Position numbers and translations under genes: made by a program
Assembly: GCA_946538475.1 (NCBI GenBank)
Contig: CAMNGN010000004.1
Coordinates: 1-30,822 of the forward strand
DNA length: 30,822 bases
Reading direction: 5' to 3'
DNA from: an uncultured Blautia sp.
Lineage (GTDB): Bacteria; Bacillota; Clostridia; Lachnospirales; Lachnospiraceae
In this document: positions 1 through 5,697 of the stretch, one piece after another
Layout of the letters: each line of letters opens with the position of its first letter
Numbering within the stretch: position 1 is the stretch's first letter
The notes under the pieces: generated by a model
What the model was told of the DNA's origin: nothing
What the model saw: only the letters and a program-made list of their open reading frames with translations
Database searches by the model: none

Positions 1-101
1 CGATGGTGGAGGCAGAACAGATCCAGACCATTGACAAGGACCGCATCATCCGGCGAATCGGTCATATAGAAGTGGTGTGCGCCCTGGAACGTTTTGAGTA
101 A
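1..101 (+). CDS. C-terminal fragment of probable MazF/PemK-family toxin
   Basis: This is the 3' end of a gene that begins left of the window; the frame running from position 3 stays open to the edge and stops at 99-101. The visible residues include AEQIQTIDKDRI followed by IGHIE, which resembles the C-terminal helix region of MazF/PemK endoribonucleases (typically EQIRTIDKSRL...IG). Members of this family cleave mRNA and are paired with an upstream antitoxin, which would lie outside the window. Only about 33 residues are visible and no catalytic residue is included, so the family call is tentative. A strong promoter starts 17 bp after the stop, so the following genes are probably a separate transcription unit. 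Confidence 0.45.
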   Translation, partial: MVEAEQIQTIDKDRIIRRIGHIEVVCALERFE

Positions 102-117
102 TTGGGGACGTATCTTC

Positions 118-146
118 TTGTTATTTGAAAGTCCGGGCGTTATAAT
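118..146 (+). promoter_or_regulatory. Sigma-A type promoter for the 182-1159 unit
   Basis: The -35 box TTGTTA (118-123) is followed by exactly 17 bp and a perfect -10 box TATAAT (141-146). Transcription would start near 153. It lies between the MazF-like stop codon and the first downstream ribosome binding site at 164-170. Confidence 0.65.
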
Positions 147-181
147 TTATATATCCGGTACAAAAAGGAGAAACAATACCA

Positions 182-238
182 ATGGATTATCTGATAGATC
201 AGCAATTTGTATGGGTCAAACGGAAACGTCCCGGTTGA
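182..238 (+). CDS. Possible 18-residue leader peptide
   Basis: A short ORF encodes MDYLIDQQFVWVKRKRPG and stops at 236-238. It follows an AAAGGAG ribosome binding site at 164-170 and the promoter at 118-146. The C-terminal half is basic (VKRKRPG). It could be a translated leader for the gene at 265 or simply a chance ORF behind a Shine-Dalgarno-like stretch. No family is recognised; the support is its position and ribosome binding site only. Confidence 0.3.
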   Translation: MDYLIDQQFVWVKRKRPG

Positions 239-264
239 CCAAAAGGATGAGAAGGAGAAAAAAT

Positions 265-456
265 ATGGAAATCAAATTAGATGAAATCAGACCGTTTACA
301 GAAATGAGCAGCAAGGAACTTTTTGTGATCCTCACCGGAGGAGAGGGCATCATGGAGCAGACAATACTTCGCAATATCATTCATGAGTATCTGATGAAAT
401 ACGGTGATACTGCGGACCTGGTCACCATGGTACATAAAATGGCTGAGGAAGAATAA
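265..456 (+). CDS. Small hypothetical protein, 63 residues
   Basis: The start at 265 is chosen because a good ribosome binding site (AAGGAG at 252-257) precedes it; a longer in-frame upstream extension to 94 would begin before the promoter at 118-146 and is unlikely. The protein begins MEIKLDEIRPFTEMS and is acidic with predicted helices and no membrane segment or cysteines. I do not recognise a family. It sits 7 bp upstream of a membrane-protein gene and shares its promoter, so the two are probably co-transcribed. A role as a small regulator or partner of the membrane protein would be a guess. Confidence 0.5.
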   Translation: MEIKLDEIRPFTEMSSKELFVILTGGEGIMEQTILRNIIHEYLMKYGDTADLVTMVHKMAEEE

Positions 457-463
457 GCAACAA

Positions 464-1159
464 ATGAAGAATCTGCAACACCGTATTTTTAAGTATCTGC
501 TTATTGTTTGCGTGATATACGCAGTAATCATGATGGCCCACTGGCCGATCGGTTTTACATTTTTCACTCAGCTGTCCAATATTTTTGCGGCGGTTGTGAT
601 CACGATTCAGCTGACCTATGAGAACAAAAGGAATACGGATGACACGGAGGGCTATGCCCGTTCTGTACTCATTTTGAAATATATGGCATCAGTGGCACTC
701 TTTGTCACCTTTCTTGTATTCCTTCTGTTTCTTGCACCCTTCGTGCCGGGAGGATATATTGCGGCTTATACGCAGGATCACTGTGCCAGTCTGTGTATGC
801 ACCTGATCAATCCGATTTTGATCCAATGTGATTTGTTCATCTGTGACAGAAAACGTGACTGGAAATCGGTCCCGGTATGGTGCAGTGCAGTTCCGTTCCT
901 CGTGTATTTTTTGTTTATCCTGACACTTGGACTATGTGGCTTCAGGTGGCGATTTGCAAACGGAGCGGTCCTCAGTGCACCTTACGCGTTCCTCAATTAT
1001 ACTGCTCCGGCGGGATGGTTTGGCTTCAAGCCGGAAACAGTGGGCATGACTTCCACAGGCATCGGCGTGTTTTACGTCGTGATCGTGATGACCGCAGCTG
1101 TTTTGCTCATCGGAAAGTATCTGAAAGTTTGCCTGTGCAAAAAACGAACACAAAGTTGA
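464..1159 (+). CDS. Pr6Pr/FAR-17a (AIG1)-like integral membrane protein
   Basis: The start at 464 is preferred because GAGGAAG (444-450) lies just upstream; a longer frame to 404 would overlap the previous gene. The 231-residue product has about six hydrophobic segments, near residues 9-27, 34-52, 70-92, 106-124, 136-158 and 198-220. The FTQLSN motif near residue 34 and the His-containing segment MHLINPIL (112-119), followed by a short acidic/basic DLFICDRKRD turn, match the bacterial Pr6Pr family. That family is related to eukaryotic FAR-17a/AIG1 transmembrane hydrolases, but its bacterial function is unknown. Its stop codon (1157-1159) lies inside the -35 box of the next promoter. The family call is by pattern; the membrane topology is clear. 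Confidence 0.65.
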   Translation: MKNLQHRIFKYLLIVCVIYAVIMMAHWPIGFTFFTQLSNIFAAVVITIQLTYENKRNTDDTEGYARSVLILKYMASVALFVTFLVFLLFLAPFVPGGYIAAYTQDHCASLCMHLINPILIQCDLFICDRKRDWKSVPVWCSAVPFLVYFLFILTLGLCGFRWRFANGAVLSAPYAFLNYTAPAGWFGFKPETVGMTSTGIGVFYVVIVMTAAVLLIGKYLKVCLCKKRTQS

Positions 1160-1184
1160 CATAGACAAACGGAACCATTAAAAT
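1156..1184 (+). promoter_or_regulatory. Near-consensus sigma-A promoter for the 1259 gene
   Basis: A perfect -35 box TTGACA (1156-1161), a 17-bp spacer and the -10 box TAAAAT (1179-1184) place the start of transcription near 1191. The -35 box overlaps the stop codon of the preceding membrane-protein gene. Confidence 0.75.
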
Positions 1185-1190
1185 AGTTGA

Positions 1191-1244
1191 GGGCTCTTTG
1201 GAGCCTGTAGTATTGCAGGCCGGTACTCCCGGCCCGGTTTTTTT
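1191..1244 (+). promoter_or_regulatory. Structured 5' leader with two hairpins and a T-run
   Basis: Immediately downstream of the predicted start site is a small hairpin, GGCTC (1192-1196), loop TTTG, GAGCC (1201-1205). It is followed by a GC-rich hairpin, GGCCGG (1218-1223), loop TACTC, CCGGCC (1229-1234). After CGG comes a run of seven T (1238-1244), then the ribosome binding site AAGGAGG. The second hairpin plus T-run resembles an intrinsic terminator, so the leader may attenuate transcription of the 1259 gene. No known riboswitch class was recognised. The three bases between stem and T-run weaken the terminator reading. Confidence 0.45.
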
Positions 1245-1258
1245 AAGGAGGAAGGTAC

Positions 1259-1921
1259 ATGTACACTATCAAAGATCTGTATGATCTGGACCATACGATG
1301 GCAGCTGAGTATCTGAAACAGTTTACTTATCCGTGGGAAGCACTCTCCGGGATCAAAGCGATGATCATTGCTCTCGGCGAGAGCCTGGATAAGGATGAAT
1401 ATGAGGAAGTCTCGGATCAGGTCTGGGTGCACAAAACCGCAAAAGTCTTTCCCTCGGCTTATCTGGGGGCACCGTGCATCATCGGTGCAAACACGGAAGT
1501 ACGCCACGGAGCATTTGTCCGCGGTTCAGCTCTTGTAGGAGCAGACTGCGTGGTAGGAAACTCGGTAGAACTGAAAAATGTAATTCTGTTTGACCATGTG
1601 CAGGTTCCTCATTACAATTATGTGGGCGATTCCATTCTGGGATACTATTCTCACATGGGAGCCGGTTCTATCACCAGCAATGTACGCTCGGACAAGCATC
1701 TTGTAAAGGTGCATGCTCCCGAAGGTGATATCGAGACAGGAATAAAGAAATTTGGCGCTATGCTCGGAGATTATGTGGAGTGCGGATGCAACAGTGTCTG
1801 CAACCCGGGAACCGTGATCGGACGTCACAGCAATGTATATCCTACATCCTGCGTGCGCGGCGTTGTGCCGGAGAACAGCATCTATAAGAATAGCGGAGAG
1901 ATCATTCCCAAGGCGGAGTGA
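1259..1921 (+). CDS. Left-handed beta-helix acyltransferase-like / UDP-GlcNAc pyrophosphorylase-like protein
   Basis: The 220-residue protein starts at an ATG 7 bp after AAGGAGGAAG. From about residue 55 to the end it shows hexapeptide-repeat spacing (for example VWVHKTAKVFPSAYLGAPCIIG, IGANTEVRHGAFVRGS, VVGNSVELKN, GAGSITSNVRSD), the signature of a left-handed parallel beta helix as in the C-terminal half of GlmU. The GAGSITSN stretch is close to the GlmU GAGT.T.NYDG acetyl-CoA site. The first 50 residues are helical and unrelated to a GlmU uridylyltransferase domain, so this is a free-standing beta-helix protein. It could transfer an acyl group to a nucleotide-activated sugar; the substrate is not visible. 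It has its own strong promoter and a structured leader. Confidence 0.7.
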   Translation: MYTIKDLYDLDHTMAAEYLKQFTYPWEALSGIKAMIIALGESLDKDEYEEVSDQVWVHKTAKVFPSAYLGAPCIIGANTEVRHGAFVRGSALVGADCVVGNSVELKNVILFDHVQVPHYNYVGDSILGYYSHMGAGSITSNVRSDKHLVKVHAPEGDIETGIKKFGAMLGDYVECGCNSVCNPGTVIGRHSNVYPTSCVRGVVPENSIYKNSGEIIPKAE

Positions 1922-1945
1922 CAGTAACGAAAGGAATAGTTTTTA

Positions 1946-2062
1946 ATGCGGTATCATATCCGCGTGATGGTCGAAGCCGGCAGCGATGAGATCTGCGAGA
2001 AGTACGTCGATCAGGTGATCGAAGTGATCAAGAAAAAAGGACATATCGAATACGATCTGTGA
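1946..2062 (+). CDS. Small ORF, 38 residues, unknown
   Basis: The ORF starts 24 bp after the beta-helix gene, behind AAAGGAA (1930-1936), and ends 27 bp before a strong terminator, so it lies inside the same transcript. The product begins MRYHIRVMVEAG, then an amphipathic acidic/basic helix including YVDQVIEVIKKKG, and has one Cys. No homologous family is recognised. It may be a genuine small protein or the remnant of a longer gene. Confidence 0.45.
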   Translation: MRYHIRVMVEAGSDEICEKYVDQVIEVIKKKGHIEYDL

Positions 2063-2087
2063 TCGCAGCGCGAATAATAATGCACAA

Positions 2088-2138
2088 TGATCCCCAATGT
2101 GGTTTCGACAGGAGCCGCTATTGGGGATTATTTTTCTT
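2088..2138 (+). terminator. Intrinsic terminator of the 1259-2062 unit
   Basis: ATCCCCAAT (2090-2098) pairs with ATTGGGGAT (2120-2128). The stem extends through GTGG (2099-2102) pairing with CCGC (2115-2118), with one bulged T. A T-rich tail (TATTTTTCTTT) follows directly. Confidence 0.8.
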
Positions 2139-2159
2139 TGGTTTCGACAAAACTTCCTA

Positions 2160-2188
2160 TGGACAGCGGGGGTATCCCCTTTTATAAT
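2160..2188 (+). promoter_or_regulatory. Sigma-A promoter of the tad pilus operon
   Basis: The -35 box TGGACA (2160-2165), a 17-bp spacer and a perfect -10 box TATAAT (2183-2188) precede the cpaF-like gene. The spacer itself contains a small inverted repeat (GGGG-TAT-CCCC region). Transcription would start near 2195, giving a leader of about 100 nt. Confidence 0.65.
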
Positions 2189-2218
2189 ATCTCTATCAGA
2201 GTTCTTCTGATCATCCAT

Positions 2219-2234
2219 CTGCCGGTTCCGGCAG
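2219..2234 (+). repeat. Perfect small hairpin in the tad operon leader
   Basis: CTGCCGG (2219-2225), TT, CCGGCAG (2228-2234) is a perfect 7-bp inverted repeat located in the predicted untranslated leader, between the promoter and the cpaF-like start. It has no following T-run, so it is not a simple terminator; it may shape mRNA stability or binding. Confidence 0.5.
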
Positions 2235-2245
2235 GTGTATCCCAC

Positions 2246-2261
2246 TTATATGATCATATAA
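2246..2261. promoter_or_regulatory. 16-bp perfect palindrome, possible operator
   Basis: TTATATGATCATATAA is a perfect 16-bp palindrome, located about 35 bp upstream of the cpaF-like start codon and downstream of the predicted promoter. Its symmetry and AT content suit a dimeric regulator binding site that could block elongation or a second promoter. No regulator gene is adjacent. Confidence 0.35.
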
Positions 2262-2294
2262 ACAAAACAGGCATAATGTTAACAGGAGATGAGT

Positions 2295-3506
2295 ATGGAA
2301 ACTGTTCCTCTGCGGGAGTTTCGAGAAATGCTGCTGCAAAAACTGGATATAACCAAAGAGCTCACGGACGGCGAGATCCTGGAAGCGATCGACACCCTGA
2401 TCCTGATCGATAACAAGGACTATCCTCTGACGCTCAGGCAAAAGGTGCGGCTTCGGGAAGAACTGTTCAGCTCTGTTCGCAAGCTGGATGTGCTGCAGGA
2501 CATGCTGGACGACGACAGCATCACCGAGATCATGGTGAACGGGCCCGACTCCATCTTTATAGAGAGGGACGGGAAGATAAGAAAGCATGACAAATCGTTT
2601 ACTTCGCGCGAAAAGCTGGAGGATGTTATTCAGCAGATCGTGGGAAAGTGCAACCGTATTGTCAACGAATCGGTTCCCATCGTCGACGCCAGGCTGGAGG
2701 GAGGCGCAAGGGTGAACGCTGTCGTTCCGCCCGTGGCGCTTAACGGGCCGGTCCTGACGATACGAAGGTTCCCCGACCGCCCGATCACCATGGACCGTCT
2801 GATCGCCTGGGGCAGCATCACCGAGGAATGCGCTGATTTTATGAAATCTCTGGTCGAAGCCGGGTATTCCATCGTGATAGGCGGCGGGACCGGCAGCGGC
2901 AAGACTACCTTCCTCGGCGCCCTCTCGGAATACATTCCGAAAGATGAAAGGCTGATCACGATCGAGGATAATGCCGAGCTCAAGATTCAGGGGATCGACA
3001 ACCTGATCAGGCTGGAGGCGAAAAATGCCAACTCCGAAGGCAGGCAGGAAGTGACGATCAGGGAACTGATACGCACCGCGCTGAGGATGCGGCCGGACCG
3101 GATCATTGTCGGAGAATGCAGAGGCGCGGAGGCGCTGGACATGCTGCAAGCCATGAATACCGGACATGACGGATCACTCGGGACACTTCATGCCAACAGC
3201 TGCGTCGACATGCTGCTGAGACTGGAAACCATGGTCCTGATGGGGGCAAACCTTCCTCTCGAGGCGATAAGGCGTCAGATCGCATCGGGCGTCGATGTCC
3301 TGGTGCACCTCGCCCGGATGAGAGATAAGACACGAAAAGTACTGGAAATATCGGAGGTCATCGGGATGGACCGGGGCGAGATCGTCACCCGGACTCTGTT
3401 CAGGAGAAACAAAGAAGGCATCCTTATGCGCACCGCAGACCTTACGCATACAGAAAAATGGGAGAGAACGTTCGGAAAAAAACAGGACCTCCGGAAAGGA
3501 CGGTGA
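2295..3506 (+). CDS. cpaF: Tad pilus assembly ATPase, CpaF/TadA family
   Basis: This is the hexameric secretion ATPase that powers Flp pilus assembly at the inner face of the membrane. The start at 2295 is chosen because AGGAG (2284-2288) is 6 bp away; an ATG at 2289 abuts the ribosome binding site. The 403-residue protein has the CpaF N-terminal region (MLDDDSITEIMVNGPDSIFIE), a Walker A GGGTGSGKTT near residue 195, the acidic Asp box LITIEDNAEL, Walker B IIVGECRGAEALD near 270, and the His box GTLHANS near 297. All catalytic motifs are present and the length is normal. It heads a co-directional operon in which the next gene starts 6 bp later. Confidence 0.95.
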   Translation: METVPLREFREMLLQKLDITKELTDGEILEAIDTLILIDNKDYPLTLRQKVRLREELFSSVRKLDVLQDMLDDDSITEIMVNGPDSIFIERDGKIRKHDKSFTSREKLEDVIQQIVGKCNRIVNESVPIVDARLEGGARVNAVVPPVALNGPVLTIRRFPDRPITMDRLIAWGSITEECADFMKSLVEAGYSIVIGGGTGSGKTTFLGALSEYIPKDERLITIEDNAELKIQGIDNLIRLEAKNANSEGRQEVTIRELIRTALRMRPDRIIVGECRGAEALDMLQAMNTGHDGSLGTLHANSCVDMLLRLETMVLMGANLPLEAIRRQIASGVDVLVHLARMRDKTRKVLEISEVIGMDRGEIVTRTLFRRNKEGILMRTADLTHTEKWERTFGKKQDLRKGR

Positions 3507-3512
3507 TAAGGC

Positions 3513-4307
3513 TTGAAAGACAAAATTGCAGAGAGACGGCGTCTTGTCAGTAAAGAAGAATATCAGAAAAGAGACTACAGCAGATGCCGAATGACGGTCG
3601 CAGAACGTCTGAAAACTCTTGCAGCCGGAGCCTGCCTGTGCCTCGCGCTGGACTATCTTTTCTATGAAAATCTGATCGTACTGTTATTTATGAGCCCGCT
3701 GCCTTTTTTCTTTATGAAGATGCAGGAAAAGCGGATGATTAAAAGAAGAAAGCGGGAATTGAATTATCAGTTCAAGGATGCACTGGTATCGCTGAGTGTC
3801 GCCGTCCGTGCGGGTTATTCTCCGGAAAACGCGGTGAATGCCTGCAGCAAAGATCTGGAAAGCATATATCCGGCCGGAACGGACATCGTCGAAGAATTCC
3901 ATTATATGCAAAGCCGCATCAGAGTGAGCGTTCCGGCAGACGAGCTGTTCCGGGATCTGGGAAGAAGGAGCGGCGTGGAGGATATCGAAAACTTCGCCTC
4001 CGTCCTCAGTGTATGCCGCCGTATGGGCGGGGATATGAGCGCGGTCATTCAAAAATGTGCCGGGATGGTTGCCGATAAGATCGATGTGCACAGGGAGATC
4101 GAGACTTCGATCGCCTCGAAGAAGGCGGAGCAGAACATCATGAGTCTGATGCCTGCGGGGATCATCATGTACATTAAACTGGCCTGCCCCGGGTTTCTGG
4201 ACAAAATGTACGGGAATGCGTTTGGAGTGACAGCCATGACCGTATGTCTGGCTGTCTATGCGGCTGCTTTCTGCCTGGGCAGAAAAATAGTGGATATCGA
4301 AGTGTAA
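3513..4307 (+). CDS. tadB: Tad pilus assembly platform protein TadB (type II secretion F domain)
   Basis: This 264-residue inner-membrane protein probably forms the assembly platform with TadC above the ATPase. Two membrane segments lie near residues 34-50 and 52-68, then a basic loop (KRMIKRRKRE), a T2SSF domain from about 85 to 205 (LVSLSVAVRAGYSPENAVNA, FASVLSVCRRMGGDMSAVI), and two C-terminal membrane segments. The start is a TTG at 3513, about 12 bp after GGAAAGGA; an ATG at residue 27 would cut into the region before the first helix. The N terminus is shorter than many TadB proteins, which fits clostridial members. Spacing of 6 bp from cpaF supports an operon. Confidence 0.88.
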   Translation: MKDKIAERRRLVSKEEYQKRDYSRCRMTVAERLKTLAAGACLCLALDYLFYENLIVLLFMSPLPFFFMKMQEKRMIKRRKRELNYQFKDALVSLSVAVRAGYSPENAVNACSKDLESIYPAGTDIVEEFHYMQSRIRVSVPADELFRDLGRRSGVEDIENFASVLSVCRRMGGDMSAVIQKCAGMVADKIDVHREIETSIASKKAEQNIMSLMPAGIIMYIKLACPGFLDKMYGNAFGVTAMTVCLAVYAAAFCLGRKIVDIEV

Positions 4308-4381
4308 AGCCGGCATTCACGGAGTTTAAGCTGCAAACAGTAACAGTGAGAGACAAATAAGGCAGAGGACGGTGAAAACAG

Positions 4382-5443
4382 ATGTGGCTTCATGCGGCGA
4401 TCGGAATTATGATCCTTGCAGTATTCATTGCACTAAAAACGGGACAGCTCGGAAAACAGGAAGGGCTGCCGGAAAAGAGCATACGCATGTTCCTGCTTGT
4501 GGCTGCTGCGGGAAACGCACTCGGCCTTTTTATGACGGTCAGAGATGAGATGAACCCGAACAAAGAGTTCCACCGGCTTGTGCGGGAGGAGAGCGGCATG
4601 CACGAAGAAGAGCTGGCGGTGACGGCGGAGGGGGAAAAGACGGCGACCATACGCATACAGGTTCCCGGAAAAGAAAAACCGGTGTCCGAAGAAACGGACG
4701 GTGAGGCGGATGACTTTCTTGTCTCCGAAAAGATGAAGCGAGAGCGCGAGATAGAGGATGCCGTGGCCATGTACAACAGGGAGAAGGCCGACCCGGATTA
4801 TTATTATCTTCCGGACGAGCTTTCCGGAAAGGCGTGCACCTGGAACCGCCCAAAAGACAGGAGCGGCAGTCTGCTTGCCGGCCTGTTTCTGGCCGGAGGG
4901 CTTGCGGTGATGGTCCTTAGCGGGCGGGAGGCGCAGAAGCAGGAGCTGATGCGCCACGAACAGATGCTTCTCGACTATCCTCCGATCATCATGAAATTCA
5001 CTTTGCTGATACAGGCAGGGATGTCGGTCAGGAGGACTTTTCAGAAGATCGCCTCGGACTATCAGGCAGAACGGAAGAAGACAGAGGGTGGAAAGCACAA
5101 AAAAGTGCCGGTCCGGCATGCCTACGAAGAGATCGTCATCGTCTGCAACGAGCTGGACAGCGGTGTATCGGAGGCGGAGGCTTACAGGCATTTCGGGGAG
5201 CGCTGCGGGCAGATCAAGTATCGTACATTTTCCACGCTGCTCGTGCAGAACCTGCAGAAAGGAAGCAGGTCTCTGGCAGACATACTGGAAAGAGAATCGG
5301 CGGCAGCCTGGGAGGAACGCAAACGTAAGGCCAGGATCTCCGGCGAGACGGCTTCCACCAAACTGCTTTTCCCCATGATCCTCATGCTTCTGGTCGTCAT
5401 GGCAGTGATCATGGTGCCGGCGTTCACGGCATTCTGGGGATGA
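4382..5443 (+). CDS. tadC: Tad pilus assembly platform protein TadC (type II secretion F domain)
   Basis: The 353-residue protein has two N-terminal membrane segments (about residues 3-19 and 36-53), a charged linker of roughly 105 residues rich in Glu/Lys, a third membrane segment near 161-179, then a T2SSF domain (LDYPPIIMKFTLLIQAGMSVRRTFQKIA to FSTLLVQNLQKGSRSLADIL) and a final membrane helix at 328-350. This layout matches clostridial TadC partners of TadB. The start follows GAGGACGGTG (4367-4376). The gap of 74 bp from tadB holds no obvious promoter or terminator. The gene overlaps the next frame by four bases (ATGA), but the pilin start is more likely at 5482. Confidence 0.85.
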   Translation: MWLHAAIGIMILAVFIALKTGQLGKQEGLPEKSIRMFLLVAAAGNALGLFMTVRDEMNPNKEFHRLVREESGMHEEELAVTAEGEKTATIRIQVPGKEKPVSEETDGEADDFLVSEKMKREREIEDAVAMYNREKADPDYYYLPDELSGKACTWNRPKDRSGSLLAGLFLAGGLAVMVLSGREAQKQELMRHEQMLLDYPPIIMKFTLLIQAGMSVRRTFQKIASDYQAERKKTEGGKHKKVPVRHAYEEIVIVCNELDSGVSEAEAYRHFGERCGQIKYRTFSTLLVQNLQKGSRSLADILERESAAAWEERKRKARISGETASTKLLFPMILMLLVVMAVIMVPAFTAFWG

Positions 5444-5468
5444 AAAACTCTGATGATCTGTACGGGAG

Positions 5469-5477
5469 AGGAGGTGA
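5469..5477 (+). promoter_or_regulatory. Consensus Shine-Dalgarno that sets the pilin start
   Basis: AGGAGGTGA (5469-5477) is a full complement of the 16S rRNA 3' end, placed 4 bp before the ATG at 5482. It argues that the pilin starts at 5482 and not at the in-frame ATG at 5440 that overlaps tadC. A perfect site fits a protein needed in far larger amounts than its operon neighbours. Confidence 0.7.
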
Positions 5478-5481
5478 GGAA

Positions 5482-5673
5482 ATGCAGGCAACGTTATCAA
5501 CCGGAAGAGAGCTTATGAGAGATTTCCTGGCGGAGGAGGATGCGATAGGTGTGGTGGAGATCGTCCTAATCCTGATCGTTCTGATCGGGCTGGTCGTGAT
5601 TTTTAAAGAGCAGATCGGCAATCTGGTCAGGACGCTTCTTGCAAAAGTGACCGATCAGAGCAATGCGATCTGA
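5482..5673 (+). CDS. flp: Flp1-family type IVb pilin
   Basis: The predicted 63-residue prepilin is the structural subunit of the Tad pilus. It has a short basic/acidic leader ending EEDA, followed by IGVVEIVLILIVLIGLVVIF, a single hydrophobic helix, and a short charged tail. The Glu five residues after the expected processing site (A|IGVVE) is the conserved Glu+5 of type IV pilins. The residue before the cut is Ala where most pilins have Gly. Processing would be by the A24 peptidase encoded at 7823. The start is chosen from the consensus Shine-Dalgarno at 5469-5477. Confidence 0.85.
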   Translation: MQATLSTGRELMRDFLAEEDAIGVVEIVLILIVLIGLVVIFKEQIGNLVRTLLAKVTDQSNAI

Positions 5674-5697
5674 CGGAGGAAATGGAGGCGGCGTTTC

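Noticed and set aside
94..264. N-terminal extension of the small gene at 265
   Set aside because: It would begin before the promoter at 118-146 and overlaps the MazF-like stop; no ribosome site precedes 94.
2166..2182. GGGG/CCCC hairpin with T-run as a terminator
   Set aside because: It falls inside the spacer of the tad promoter and the stem is only about four pairs; the T-run is part of the -10 approach.
4433..5500. 355-residue minus-strand ORF across tadC
   Set aside because: It lies antisense to a clear T2SSF protein and shows a His/Leu/Phe-rich shadow composition.
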